A stretch of 64,000 nucleotides of DNA from Bacteroidales bacterium. Lineage in GTDB: Bacteria > Bacteroidota > Bacteroidia > Bacteroidales > Marinilabiliaceae. Of the stretch, positions 44,222 through 51,773 are shown in pieces. Each line of letters opens with the position of its first letter. Within the stretch, counting starts at the first letter, position 1. The notes below the pieces were generated by a model. The model saw only the letters and a list, made by a program, of their open reading frames with translations. It searched no databases and had not been told where the DNA came from. Made by a program: the position numbers and the translations under genes. Location: the NCBI GenBank assembly GCA_015061285.1, contig SUWW01000008.1, positions 62,001 to 126,000 of the forward strand, read 5' to 3'.

Positions 44222-46444
44222 TCAATTTATATTCGGAAGTTTCTTGCGCAGTGTCAGAATGTTTTGACCGTCAATGCGCTCGTAATTAATAGAATCCATA
44301 AGTTGACGGACGAGGAAAATACCTAACCCGCCAATAGGTCTCTCTTCGGCCGAAAGCGTGATGTCGGCATCTTCTTTCACTGTTGGGTCGAAGGGTGAGC
44401 CGCTGTCGGTGATGATGAATTTCAATCGTACGTCGTTGGCTTGTGCTTTTATGTTTATGTTGCCGAACGTGCCTTGCGGATAAGCATAGTTCATAATATT
44501 TACTACAGCCTCCTCAAGTGCGAGATTTATCTGCATTGCTGTGCTTGCGTCGAATCCAGTCTCTTCGCACACGCCTTCGACAAAAGCGGCTAATTGTGGC
44601 ACATCTTGCACATTGTTGGTCAGCGTTAGGCTTCGTTGAAATTTTTCGTCTTTTTGAGGTTTGGTGTATTGCACGGCAAGCATCGTTAGGTCGTCGCTTT
44701 GGTCGGCATTTCCAACGAAATTGTGCACGGCTTCCACCATATTGTTTATGAGGTTTGTAGGATTGTGTGTGCCTTCGGAGAGCAATTTTTGAGCCACTTC
44801 CTTCATTCTACTCTCTTCAAATTGAGCGTGTTCAGCATTCTCTGCTTCGGTGAGGCCATCGGTATATAAGAAAATTGTTGTGCCGCAGTCGATTAGTGTC
44901 TCTTGCATATTGAATTTCCAACCTTGCATGATGCCAAGCGGAATATTCGAATTGCACTTCAACGTGCCTACACCAGATCCAATTAGCAAAGGCGCATTAT
45001 GCCCGGCATTGCAGAAACGCATTCGGCCCGTAGGCAAATCGAGCACGCCTATGAAGAATGTAACGAACATATTCGCCTCGTTCATCTCCGACATCGCTTC
45101 GTTCATGGCCGTAATTATGCGGTCGGGCGATGATTCGTGAGCCGACATTGTGCGAAATTGAGCCCTCGTAACAGCCATCACCAACGATGCTGGAACGCCT
45201 TTGCCCGATACGTCGCCAATGCAGAAGAACAATTTCTCGTCGCGTATGTAGAAATCGAATAGGTCGCCGCCCACTTCCTTTGCTGGCACAAGGCTTCCGA
45301 AGATGTCGATGTCGTTGCGGTCGGGGTAGGGCGGAAAAATCTTTGGCAGCATTCCTTTTTGAATCTCGCTGGCTATGTGCAGTTCGCTACCTATGCGCTC
45401 TTTCTCGGCATTCACTATTTGCAACCTTTGCGCGCTACGGGCTGTGCGCATAATTATGTAGCCAAGCAGCAACATACCTATTATCATGAGTATGAATAGG
45501 TTGAAACTAACCTGCCGCAATCCATAGTATATCTCGCGATCGCTACAAACAATGGCCATAGACCAACCCGTGTGATTGTCGACAGGAGCGTAGAATACAT
45601 GGTTGAGTTCGCCGTTTTCGTCTGTCACAGAAGCCATTCCGCTTTCGCCAGCCATCATTCTTTGGTTGATGAGTGCGGCTGTGGTGTCTTTTATTTCGGC
45701 TGCTAAGTCATTGATATTCTTACGCAACACGAGGCTCTCAATGGGGCAAGTCATCATCTGTCCTGTGCGCGAAACCATCATGTTGAACGAAGAAGGGTAG
45801 AGCTTGTTTGTATTGATGATAGCCCCAAGCCAATCGAGCGATACGTCGGCAGTGAAAATAGCTACAGCACGGCCGTTTGCATCGTGGATAGGTATGGAAT
45901 AGGTAGACATCATCATCTCGCCGCCGCCTTCGTCGAAGTATGGCTCGCTCCAATGTGGTTGACCTTTTCGCATAGGCTCGGTGTACCATTCCATATCGTG
46001 ATAGTTATATGTATCCGTACCCAATTGTTTGCTACGTACTATGTTGTCACTTTGCTTATACGAATATGGAGAAAACAGTCTTCCTTTTTGTGGATAATAA
46101 TTAGGCTCAAAAGCCACTGCGCTGCCTATAATTATGCTGTTGCACTCAATGATGCGCTGTGTGATGGCATACATAGAGTCGGGCTGCGACAGATTTTGCT
46201 CTACAGCCCATGCCATGTTTGTAACGGCAACTTCGACGGCATTCATAACGTTGCGAATCTCAAAACTTCGCAATTTCAGTTCGCTTTCGGCGCGGTGCTG
46301 CACCTCTTCGCGAATGCCATCGTAGGCGAATTTGTATTGTATTATAGATGTTGTCTCTATAAGTACGCCTACGGTAACTATTATAGCTAATGCCGATTTG
46401 GTTTTCAATGACTTACGCCATCTTTTGAATGAAAGATAATTCAT
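44222..46444 (-). CDS. Membrane sensor with SpoIIE-type PP2C phosphatase and GHKL anti-sigma-like kinase domains
   Basis: ATG 46444 (MNYLSFKRW) begins 2 bp after the upstream stop and gives 740 residues. Order: membrane helix (about 16-36), extracytoplasmic dCache-like sensor (about 40-310, with WYTEPMRKGQPHWSEPYFDE), second helix (LFILMIIGMLLLGYIIM), a PP2C/SpoIIE phosphatase (VPAKEVGGDLFDFY, GDVSGKGVPASL, CNAGHNAPLL, FLYTDGLTEAEN, DQSDDLTML) and a C-terminal HATPase (INLALEEAVVNIMNYAYP N box, DSGSPFDP, IGGLGIFLVRQLMD). The phosphatase would dephosphorylate STAS proteins, and the HATPase resembles RsbW/SpoIIAB kinases. Having both in one protein is a known architecture for partner switching. 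Confidence 0.92.
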   Translation of the reverse strand: MNYLSFKRWRKSLKTKSALAIIVTVGVLIETTSIIQYKFAYDGIREEVQHRAESELKLRSFEIRNVMNAVEVAVTNMAWAVEQNLSQPDSMYAITQRIIECNSIIIGSAVAFEPNYYPQKGRLFSPYSYKQSDNIVRSKQLGTDTYNYHDMEWYTEPMRKGQPHWSEPYFDEGGGEMMMSTYSIPIHDANGRAVAIFTADVSLDWLGAIINTNKLYPSSFNMMVSRTGQMMTCPIESLVLRKNINDLAAEIKDTTAALINQRMMAGESGMASVTDENGELNHVFYAPVDNHTGWSMAIVCSDREIYYGLRQVSFNLFILMIIGMLLLGYIIMRTARSAQRLQIVNAEKERIGSELHIASEIQKGMLPKIFPPYPDRNDIDIFGSLVPAKEVGGDLFDFYIRDEKLFFCIGDVSGKGVPASLVMAVTRAQFRTMSAHESSPDRIITAMNEAMSEMNEANMFVTFFIGVLDLPTGRMRFCNAGHNAPLLIGSGVGTLKCNSNIPLGIMQGWKFNMQETLIDCGTTIFLYTDGLTEAENAEHAQFEESRMKEVAQKLLSEGTHNPTNLINNMVEAVHNFVGNADQSDDLTMLAVQYTKPQKDEKFQRSLTLTNNVQDVPQLAAFVEGVCEETGFDASTAMQINLALEEAVVNIMNYAYPQGTFGNINIKAQANDVRLKFIITDSGSPFDPTVKEDADITLSAEERPIGGLGIFLVRQLMDSINYERIDGQNILTLRKKLPNIN

Positions 46445-46446
46445 AT

Positions 46447-47640
46447 CTAAAGCTTCCAATCGTTGAATGTGTCACATACGGCCAAAATGTGGTCTTTGCG
46501 TTTGGTTATGCGCTCTTCGAAAAGTTGCTGACATGTGCGTATGACTTCGTCGGGGAATGAGTTGCTCAGCGATAGCCATGTGAAGTTGCGCACGCAGCCT
46601 ACCACTTCTATTTGCTCTATGCGATGCTTTACGTAATCTTCGCTTTCGCCTTCGAAATAGTAGCGTATCATTTTATTCCACAACGATTTACAAGTTTCTT
46701 CTGGAATGCCTATTATCTGTTCGTAGTTGCCCACAAGAGCCATCATTGCCGAGTAGGAGTGGCCGAGGTCTACAATTGGATGTCCGTAACCCACTTCGCC
46801 CATATCTATGAGCATCAACTCGTTGTTTTGCATCATGGCGTTTTTTGTTTGCAAGTCGCAGTGCAACAGTCTGTTTGCTTGTGGTATAGTATCTATAATG
46901 CGCATGAGCAAATCGGTAGACGGAGCATCGAAATAGCGGCTAATTATTCTGATAGCCTTGCGTTCGCGGTCGAGCGCATTGGGAATGGAGCCGTCGGTAG
47001 GTACGCTGATGCTGTGCAACTGGCGGAAAAGATTGGCATAGAGATGCGCAAATTCATCGATTCTCGCTGGCTCGCGTTTTATGCATGTGCTTAGTGTGTC
47101 GGCGTTAAGTAGTTCATACACAAGTCCATATTGATTACCTACGCGGACTATATCGAACGAAATGGCAGTTGGCATACCTAACACAAAAGCCTCTTTGGCC
47201 ATTGTTATCTCCGTCTGCACATCGCCAATAGTAGTTCCTTCGCGGAAAACCTTGATAATGGTGTCTTCACTGATGCGATATACCACGCCCACGCCACCGC
47301 GACCTATCTCTTTGCAACCGTCAACACTGAATCGGCGCATGGCTTTCTTTACCGACATTATCTTGGTGAATCCAGTCATTTCAAATATTTGATATACATC
47401 GGGTTGCACCTCCTTGATGCTGAATTTAGGATTTCGCTTGGCAAGCGCAAGTAGCACTCGCAGACCAGAACTCGATATGTATTCAAGTTCGCTTGCATCG
47501 CACGTCAATTCGCGTATCGAGCCACACTCTTTTAGCTGATTATCTATTTCACTTGCTGTTTGTGCTGCAACCGATGTGTCCAAACGCCCTCCTATGTGTA
47601 GCGTCACCTGACCATTATTGTTAGTTGTGGAAATTGTCAT
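46447..47640 (-). CDS. STAS domain fused to a phosphotransferase-like kinase
   Basis: The 397-residue protein has an N-terminal STAS domain (residues 1-100; IGGRLDTSVAAQTASEI, DASELEYISSSGLRVLLAL) and a C-terminal protein/aminoglycoside-kinase-like domain (about 105-397): Gly-rich loop IGRGGVGVVYRISEDTIIKVF, hinge GLVYELLNADTL, catalytic LLHCDLQTKNAMM (HxDxxxxN) and metal-binding LIDMGEVGYGHPIVDLGHSY. All key residues are present, so it should be active. Similar STAS-phosphotransferase fusions resemble the TIGR02172 group. It is the first gene of the operon with the SpoIIE-like sensor and a free STAS protein. The kinase's target is unknown; its own STAS domain or the free STAS protein are candidates. 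Confidence 0.85.
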   Translation of the reverse strand: MTISTTNNNGQVTLHIGGRLDTSVAAQTASEIDNQLKECGSIRELTCDASELEYISSSGLRVLLALAKRNPKFSIKEVQPDVYQIFEMTGFTKIMSVKKAMRRFSVDGCKEIGRGGVGVVYRISEDTIIKVFREGTTIGDVQTEITMAKEAFVLGMPTAISFDIVRVGNQYGLVYELLNADTLSTCIKREPARIDEFAHLYANLFRQLHSISVPTDGSIPNALDRERKAIRIISRYFDAPSTDLLMRIIDTIPQANRLLHCDLQTKNAMMQNNELMLIDMGEVGYGHPIVDLGHSYSAMMALVGNYEQIIGIPEETCKSLWNKMIRYYFEGESEDYVKHRIEQIEVVGCVRNFTWLSLSNSFPDEVIRTCQQLFEERITKRKDHILAVCDTFNDWKL

Positions 47641-47802
47641 TGTGTCTGTGTTTTTTTATGATTCAACAGTTGTAAAAATATCAATCTGAACCAGAAAATT
47701 CAAATTATGCAGAGTTGAAAATAGTCATCCTTGTCACGAGTGTTTTGTTGTGACTTATTAGCATATCGACATTGAATTCATAAAATTCTTGTTCACACAT
47801 AC

Positions 47803-47971
47803 GATGTTGAAGGTTCGCGCGCGGTGGGCGGAAGGTTTTACATAGATGTTGAAGGTTCGCGCGCAGTGGGCGGAAGGTTTTACATAGATGTTGAAGGTTC
47901 GCGCGCGTTGGGCGGAAGGTTTCACATAGATGTTGAAACTTCGCGCGCGGAGTCGGCGAGGTAGATACATA
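47803..47971. repeat. 42-bp tandem repeat array (four copies)
   Basis: Units of 42 bp start at 47803, 47845, 47887 and 47929. Each has GATGTTGAAGGTTCGCGCGC, then a GTGGGCGGAAGGTTTTACATA-like half; the first three are nearly identical and the fourth is degenerate. On the minus strand the units are in frame and a 70-codon frame (47970-47758) would repeat the 14-residue unit ARTFNIYVKPSAHR, but it lacks other gene features. The array is much richer in CG than the flanks. Its place is the 700-bp gap between the STAS-kinase gene and trmH. There are no spacers, so it is not a CRISPR array. Confidence 0.85.
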
Positions 47972-48027
47972 AAATTTGAAGTAGTCTATTAACTCTAATA
48001 GCTTTTTTCAGTATTGATAAATTGCAT

Positions 48028-48174
48028 TAGATTTGTCGACGCTGAAAGCCAATTCACAGCGCAAGACACGAGCCGAGGTTTAGTGGTCGTGCTATGGCGT
48101 TTGAAGGTCTGTTGTGGAGTTATAAAGGCCGAAGATTTTATAATCGCCACCGTTAATGCGGTAGCGATTTTTTT
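48028..48174 (+). ncRNA. Candidate small RNA or leader (promoter box to terminator)
   Basis: TAGATTTG (48028-48035) is an exact TAnnTTTG box with a TTTTTT tract 19 bp upstream in place of TTTG. About 105 bp later AATCGC-ACCG / CGGT-GCGATT (48142-48169) forms a hairpin with one mismatch followed by eight T residues (to 48174), a strong intrinsic terminator. No convincing gene lies in between, although short frames exist on both strands. A transcript of roughly 130 nt is predicted. It matches no RNA family I recognise. Low confidence. Confidence 0.35.
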
Positions 48175-48220
48175 ATTGTCTTTTCTATTCATAATTACAA
48201 CAGAAGTTCATAATTGTTGG

Positions 48221-48250
48221 CGCATGTAGGGACGCACCGAGTGCGTCCGC
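48221..48250. repeat. REP-like hairpin element
   Basis: CGCATGTAG followed by GGACGCAC (48230-48237), loop CGA, GTGCGTCC (48241-48248) and GC. An inverted copy is at 43822-43850 and a degenerate one at 20129-20157. Confidence 0.75.
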
Positions 48251-48284
48251 AATGGGAACGCGGATGTTGTATATTATTTTGCTT

Positions 48285-48779
48285 CCTAATTATTAATTCA
48301 CTGCAATTCGTGGCTACTTTCGCAGTCTGTAATTAGGAATAATAATGGAACATAGAAAATTAGAGATAGAGGAGATGAACCGCCTGAGTGTTAGTGAGTT
48401 TCATGCGGCGGAGAAAGCCCCCATCGTGTTGGTGCTCGATAATATTCGCAGTCTCAACAATGTCGGTTCGATGTTTCGCACGTGCGATGCGTTGCGTGTG
48501 GCGCAGATTCTCCTTTGTGGCATAACGCCCGTGCCACCTTCGCCCGAAATACATAAAACGGCTCTTGGTGCCGAACTCTCTATGGATTGGAAACACTACG
48601 ACGACACGCTCGCTGCCATTGCCGACCTCAAAGCGCAAGGCTATACGGTGTGCGCCATAGAGCAGGTGGTGAATAGCGTAGCATTGCAAGATTTCAAGTT
48701 CGACAAGAATGCTAAATATGCTCTCATTATGGGCAATGAGGTTAAGGGCGTTGAGCAGACGGTGGTCGATCAAAGCGAT
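48285..48779 (+). repeat. Left copy of a ~495-bp direct repeat (truncated trmH and its promoter)
   Basis: This stretch matches 60852-61345 with one single-base indel upstream of the ATG and, by eye, about 28 differences in the 435 coding bases. Both copies have the same orientation and lie 12.57 kb apart. Similarity stops sharply inside the gene at CAAAGCGAT. Confidence 0.9.
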
Positions 48780-48803
48780 CTATATCTATCGCTCGTCGCA
48801 TGA
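48345..48803 (+). pseudogene. Truncated copy of a TrmH-family RNA methyltransferase
   Basis: The 152-residue product equals residues 1-145 of the intact protein at 60911-61447 apart from four substitutions (I/M, D/Q, A/S and T/I), then ends in an unrelated DLYLSLVA. Lost are the residues after DQSD, i.e. the C-terminal SPOUT motif 3 (IPQFGTKHSFNVSVTAGIVLWE) that completes the knot and the AdoMet site, so methyl transfer is not expected. The promoter region is duplicated too (TACTTTCG box). Most nucleotide differences from the intact copy are silent, which suggests the sequence was constrained for much of the time since the copies split. Confidence 0.85.
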
Positions 48804-48838
48804 TTGATGAGTGGAGAGGGACGGTATAAATAATACTT

Positions 48839-49423
48839 ATGAACAAGAAATTTATTACTGCGCTGCTGCTTGTCTTTGCATCGGTAGCATCGGCTCAAGA
48901 GCTGAAAACGGCAGAAGCAACATTCGAGGACTATAAAATTCTTCTCGACGCTCAAGGTTATAAAGTCTATAGCTTTGATACTAAAGATTTTAGCAATAAA
49001 TCGTTTATGCCTATTGTCAAAGAGTATATCGATGGTAAAGAGATCCAGAATTCAGATAACGATTGGAATTCGGCTTTCACTTTAGGCGAACGACTTGTTG
49101 TAGGTTTTATGCCGACCGACAACGACACCACCATTATGTACACCTTCTACTCCGATTGGGGTGGAAGCATTCGCGGACAGCTAAAACTTCGCCCAGTGGT
49201 TGCGCCTATCTATCCGCGCCCAATTTACAGATACCGTAGCATACCATTTGAACTACCCAAAACTGACCATAAATTCATTCCGCTTGTACTCCATTGCTCG
49301 TTTTGGTACGACAATGCCGGACGCGTGCGCTGTTGCGGCGAGAAAAGCATCAATCCAGACCTTTCGTCCGAAATTCTAAAAAATACCCCGCACTATTTCG
49401 TTCTTGGTATAGAGATAAAATAA
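48839..49423 (+). CDS. Secreted protein of unknown function
   Basis: Not recognised with confidence. The 194-residue protein has a signal peptide (KFITALLLVFASVASAQE) and a beta-rich domain: EDYKILLDAQGYKVYSFDTKDFSNKSFMPIVKEYIDGKEIQ, FTLGERLVVGFMPTDNDTTIMYTF, and a C-terminal FIPLVLHCSFWYDNAGRVRCCGEKSINPDLSSEIL. Similar small secreted proteins are common in Bacteroidales. It follows the truncated trmH by 35 bp and ends before a strong bidirectional hairpin. Confidence 0.65.
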   Translation: MNKKFITALLLVFASVASAQELKTAEATFEDYKILLDAQGYKVYSFDTKDFSNKSFMPIVKEYIDGKEIQNSDNDWNSAFTLGERLVVGFMPTDNDTTIMYTFYSDWGGSIRGQLKLRPVVAPIYPRPIYRYRSIPFELPKTDHKFIPLVLHCSFWYDNAGRVRCCGEKSINPDLSSEILKNTPHYFVLGIEIK

Positions 49424-49470
49424 AAAAATTGGTAGTGAATGTATATGGTTCACTACCAATATTTTATTTG
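49422..49470. terminator. Bidirectional intrinsic terminator
   Basis: ATTGGTAGTGAA (49428-49439) and TTCACTACCAAT (49449-49460) form a perfect 12-bp stem with a 9-nt loop. On the plus strand ATTTTATTT follows; on the minus strand TTTTTTTA follows. It serves the convergent secreted-protein and yccF genes. Confidence 0.88.
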
Positions 49471-49496
49471 CTGGTGCTAATAGTATCTCTCGTGTA

Positions 49497-49865
49497 CTAC
49501 ACGACCTCCATTCCGAAAGGCGACAGAGCCAACTTTGCCAAGCGGAAGTGCATTTTCCCCCATGGAATGCCGATGATGGTTATGCAGAGCAGTAGGCCGT
49601 AGAAGATGTGGGTTAGGCATATCCAAATGCCGCCAACGAAGAACCACAGCACATTCATAAATATGCTCAAGCAGCCCGACTGCGACTCTTTCCTATTCAC
49701 CTTCGAGCCGAATGGCCAGATGGCAAGTAGGCCCATTTTCATGCATTGCAAGCCGAATGGAATGCCGATGATTGTTATCATCAAAATCAGACCACTGCTG
49801 AAATACTCAATGGCTATATGTAGTCCGCCAAAGATTAACCAAATGATGTTTCCTAATACTTTCAT
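49497..49865 (-). CDS. YccF-domain membrane protein
   Basis: The 122-residue protein has two copies of the YccF motif: NIIWLIFGGLHIAIEYFSSGLILMITIIGIPFGLQCMKMGLLAIWPFG and NVLWFFVGGIWICLTHIFYGLLLCITIIGIPWGKMHFRLAKLALSPFG. Each gives two membrane helices, so four in total in the inner membrane. Function is unknown. A TATATTTG box lies on the minus strand at 49914-49907. The first codons and upstream 30 bp are repeated at 52678-52720. Confidence 0.9.
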   Translation of the reverse strand: MKVLGNIIWLIFGGLHIAIEYFSSGLILMITIIGIPFGLQCMKMGLLAIWPFGSKVNRKESQSGCLSIFMNVLWFFVGGIWICLTHIFYGLLLCITIIGIPWGKMHFRLAKLALSPFGMEVV

Positions 49866-49894
49866 GTTTGCGCGAGTTTATCTGCTAATGCAGA
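49852..49894. repeat. Left copy of a ~42-bp direct repeat (yccF start region)
   Basis: CCTAATACTTTCATGTTTGC and the following bases, to TGCTAATGCAG, recur at 52678-52720 with about three mismatches. The two copies flank the hydrolase / cyclophilin-like / AraC module. Confidence 0.8.
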
Positions 49895-49982
49895 AGTTAC
49901 TTTCTGCAAATATAAGTAGCTGGCAAATAGTGTAAATACACATATTTATGGGTATCAAAAGAGCCTCAGAGAAACGCAGTGA

Positions 49983-51080
49983 TTACAAATTCTTATTGAA
50001 AAACTCTGCCAAAGTATCCCAAGGAATGTAATTTCCTTCGCCACCATCGTATAGATCGCAGTGTGTGGCTTCGGAAATGATGAGCAACTGCTTGTTGTCT
50101 GGATTAGGATTCGGCTTGCCGATGAAGTTGTAGCCTTCAGCCTTACCATCAACCATATAGTGGTATGCTGCCTCGCCGAAATAGCGAGAGTGAGCCTTCT
50201 CGCCATGCATCACAAGAACGGCAGAGCGTATTTCGTTGATGTAGTAGAGAAAACGACTGTTGGCGTAAGCTTGTGTACCGATGACGCGCCAGCCATCATT
50301 AGAGTTGCCGCTGCGTTTGTGATAGCCGCGTGGCGTTTTGTAATAAGCGTGATAGTCCTTCACGAATTGAGGAACACCTTCGGGCAGTGGGTCGATGACG
50401 CCACCAGCCATTGCCATTGGGTCGGATAGACGCTGCTTTGTAAGAGCTTCGCGGGTAGCATGGCGCGACTCCTCCTTGTCTTCACTGTCGAAATATCCGT
50501 TGCCGTTGACGCGAGTCATATCATACATAGTAGAAGCCACAGTAGCCTTGATGCGTGGATCGGCGGCTGCTGCATTCAGTGCTATGCCACCCCAACCACA
50601 GATACCGATTATACCAATGCGCTCGGCATCTACATTGTCCTGCTTTGAAAGAAAATCAACGGCAGCCATAAAATCTTCTGTGTTGATGTCGGGAGATGCC
50701 GTGCGACGTGGTTCTCCGCTGCTTTCTCCTGTATATGAAGGGTCGAATGCCAACGTTACAAAGCCGAGCTCAGCCATCTTCATGGCATAGAGTCCGCTCG
50801 ACTGCTCTTTCACGGCACCAAAAGGACCGCTTACTGCTATAGCCGCAAGTTTGCCTTCTGCATTCTTAGGCGTGTATATGTCTGCCGCCAACGTCAGTCC
50901 GTACTGCGTTTCGAACGTCACCTTGCGGTGATTTACCTTCTCGCTCAATGGAAACACCTTGTCCCATTCTTGTGTCAAATTCAAAGTCGTCATATTATCT
51001 ACCGTTTTTGTTTGTTCTTTGTTTGTGCAGTTGGTGAATGCTAAGCCCACCAAAACTGCGGCTAATAGAATGTGCTTCAT
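49983..51080 (-). CDS. Alpha/beta hydrolase lipoprotein (dienelactone hydrolase-like)
   Basis: The 365-residue protein has a lipoprotein signal (LLAAVLVGLAFTNC). The fold is an alpha/beta hydrolase: AAIAVSGPFGAVKEQSSGLYAMKMAELGFVTLAFDPSYTGESSG, then the nucleophile elbow IGIIGICGWGGIALNAAAADPRI, with Cys in place of Ser as in dienelactone hydrolases, and a C-terminal His in SEATHCDLYDG. It would hydrolyse an ester or lactone in the periplasm or at the outer membrane. The gene follows the damaged cyclophilin-like gene by 3 bp; a divergent AraC gene lies further up. Confidence 0.85.
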   Translation of the reverse strand: MKHILLAAVLVGLAFTNCTNKEQTKTVDNMTTLNLTQEWDKVFPLSEKVNHRKVTFETQYGLTLAADIYTPKNAEGKLAAIAVSGPFGAVKEQSSGLYAMKMAELGFVTLAFDPSYTGESSGEPRRTASPDINTEDFMAAVDFLSKQDNVDAERIGIIGICGWGGIALNAAAADPRIKATVASTMYDMTRVNGNGYFDSEDKEESRHATREALTKQRLSDPMAMAGGVIDPLPEGVPQFVKDYHAYYKTPRGYHKRSGNSNDGWRVIGTQAYANSRFLYYINEIRSAVLVMHGEKAHSRYFGEAAYHYMVDGKAEGYNFIGKPNPNPDNKQLLIISEATHCDLYDGGEGNYIPWDTLAEFFNKNL

Positions 51081-51083
51081 AAC

Positions 51084-51658
51084 TTATAGAATTACTTTTT
51101 TTCCATTTATAATATAAATACCCTTAGACGGATTCTCCACTCGCTGACCGTTCAGAGAATAGGCGACACCTTTGTCTGGTGATGTCTTTCTGATGTTATT
51201 TACGTCTGTTGTTCTCACTGACAATGACAGAGTAATGCTGACATTTCCTTGCCCAGCCTTGAGAAAGGATTCCAATTCGCTCTGCGACGAATACTCCATG
51301 AGTCCCAAACGTGTGTAGCTCCACGAGTTAGAACCATAGAAGAGAACAATTTGGTTGCCATTGTAGAGTATGACGTCGCCTGCTTGTGTAGTGATTTGTG
51401 TGTCGCTCGTAGGTAGCGAGAGTCCCATGCGCCTACCTTCTCAAAGCCACCATAGTCGTGGACTTCGAAAGTGATGTTGCCATCTTGTAAGGCTGCCACA
51501 AGAGCTTGCGTGGCCTCGTTGTTGGCCAATTGGACGGAGATAGGCTCTCCATCGATAATTATATATATTTTCTGTGCCATAGTTTGTGCCGACGTTTCGC
51601 CGCTCTTCATGAAGCATGGTAGCAGCATAATTACTATTAATAATAAGATCTGTTTCAT
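51084..51658 (-). pseudogene. Frameshifted secreted cyclophilin-like protein
   Basis: Two overlapping frames make one protein. Frame one (from ATG 51658) has a signal peptide (LLIVIMLLPCFMKSGETSAQ) and KIYIIIDGEPISVQLANNEATQALVAALQDGNITFEVHDYGGFEKVG; the sense continues in frame two from about 51430: GLSLPTSDTQITTQAGDVILYNGNQIVLFYGSNSWSYTRLGL. Together they fit the cyclophilin-like fold family (Cyclophil_like). The C-terminus YSLNGQRVENPSKGIYIINGKKVIL is a Bacteroidetes-type sorting or anchoring tail. A single base is missing or added near 51430. It lies 3 bp upstream of the hydrolase gene. Confidence 0.8.
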
Positions 51659-51702
51659 GAAAGCAAGGTTACTACAAATGCCTCTATATTAAGTTATCTC
51701 AA

Positions 51703-51732
51703 TTGTAGAAATACTTACCAATTTTATCTTTG
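51703..51732 (+). promoter_or_regulatory. Bacteroides-type promoter of the AraC gene
   Basis: TTG (51703-51705) and TATCTTTG (51725-51732) are 19 bp apart. The ATG at 51774 follows about 34 bp after the expected start, favouring it over the upstream in-frame start at 51741. Confidence 0.65.
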
Positions 51733-51773
51733 TTATCATTTTGAGGGTAAAAAGTAGTATCACTATACCTATT

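Noticed and set aside
47758-47970. Real 70-residue protein from the 42-bp array
   Set aside because: Kept only as a repeat: the frame is a by-product of a unit length divisible by three, with no ribosome binding site or promoter seen.
47803-47971. CRISPR array
   Set aside because: The 42-bp units are directly joined with no unique spacers and no cas genes are nearby.
47995-48229. Short frames on both strands across the candidate small RNA
   Set aside because: Neither shows a family resemblance or a ribosome binding site; each runs through the terminator hairpin.
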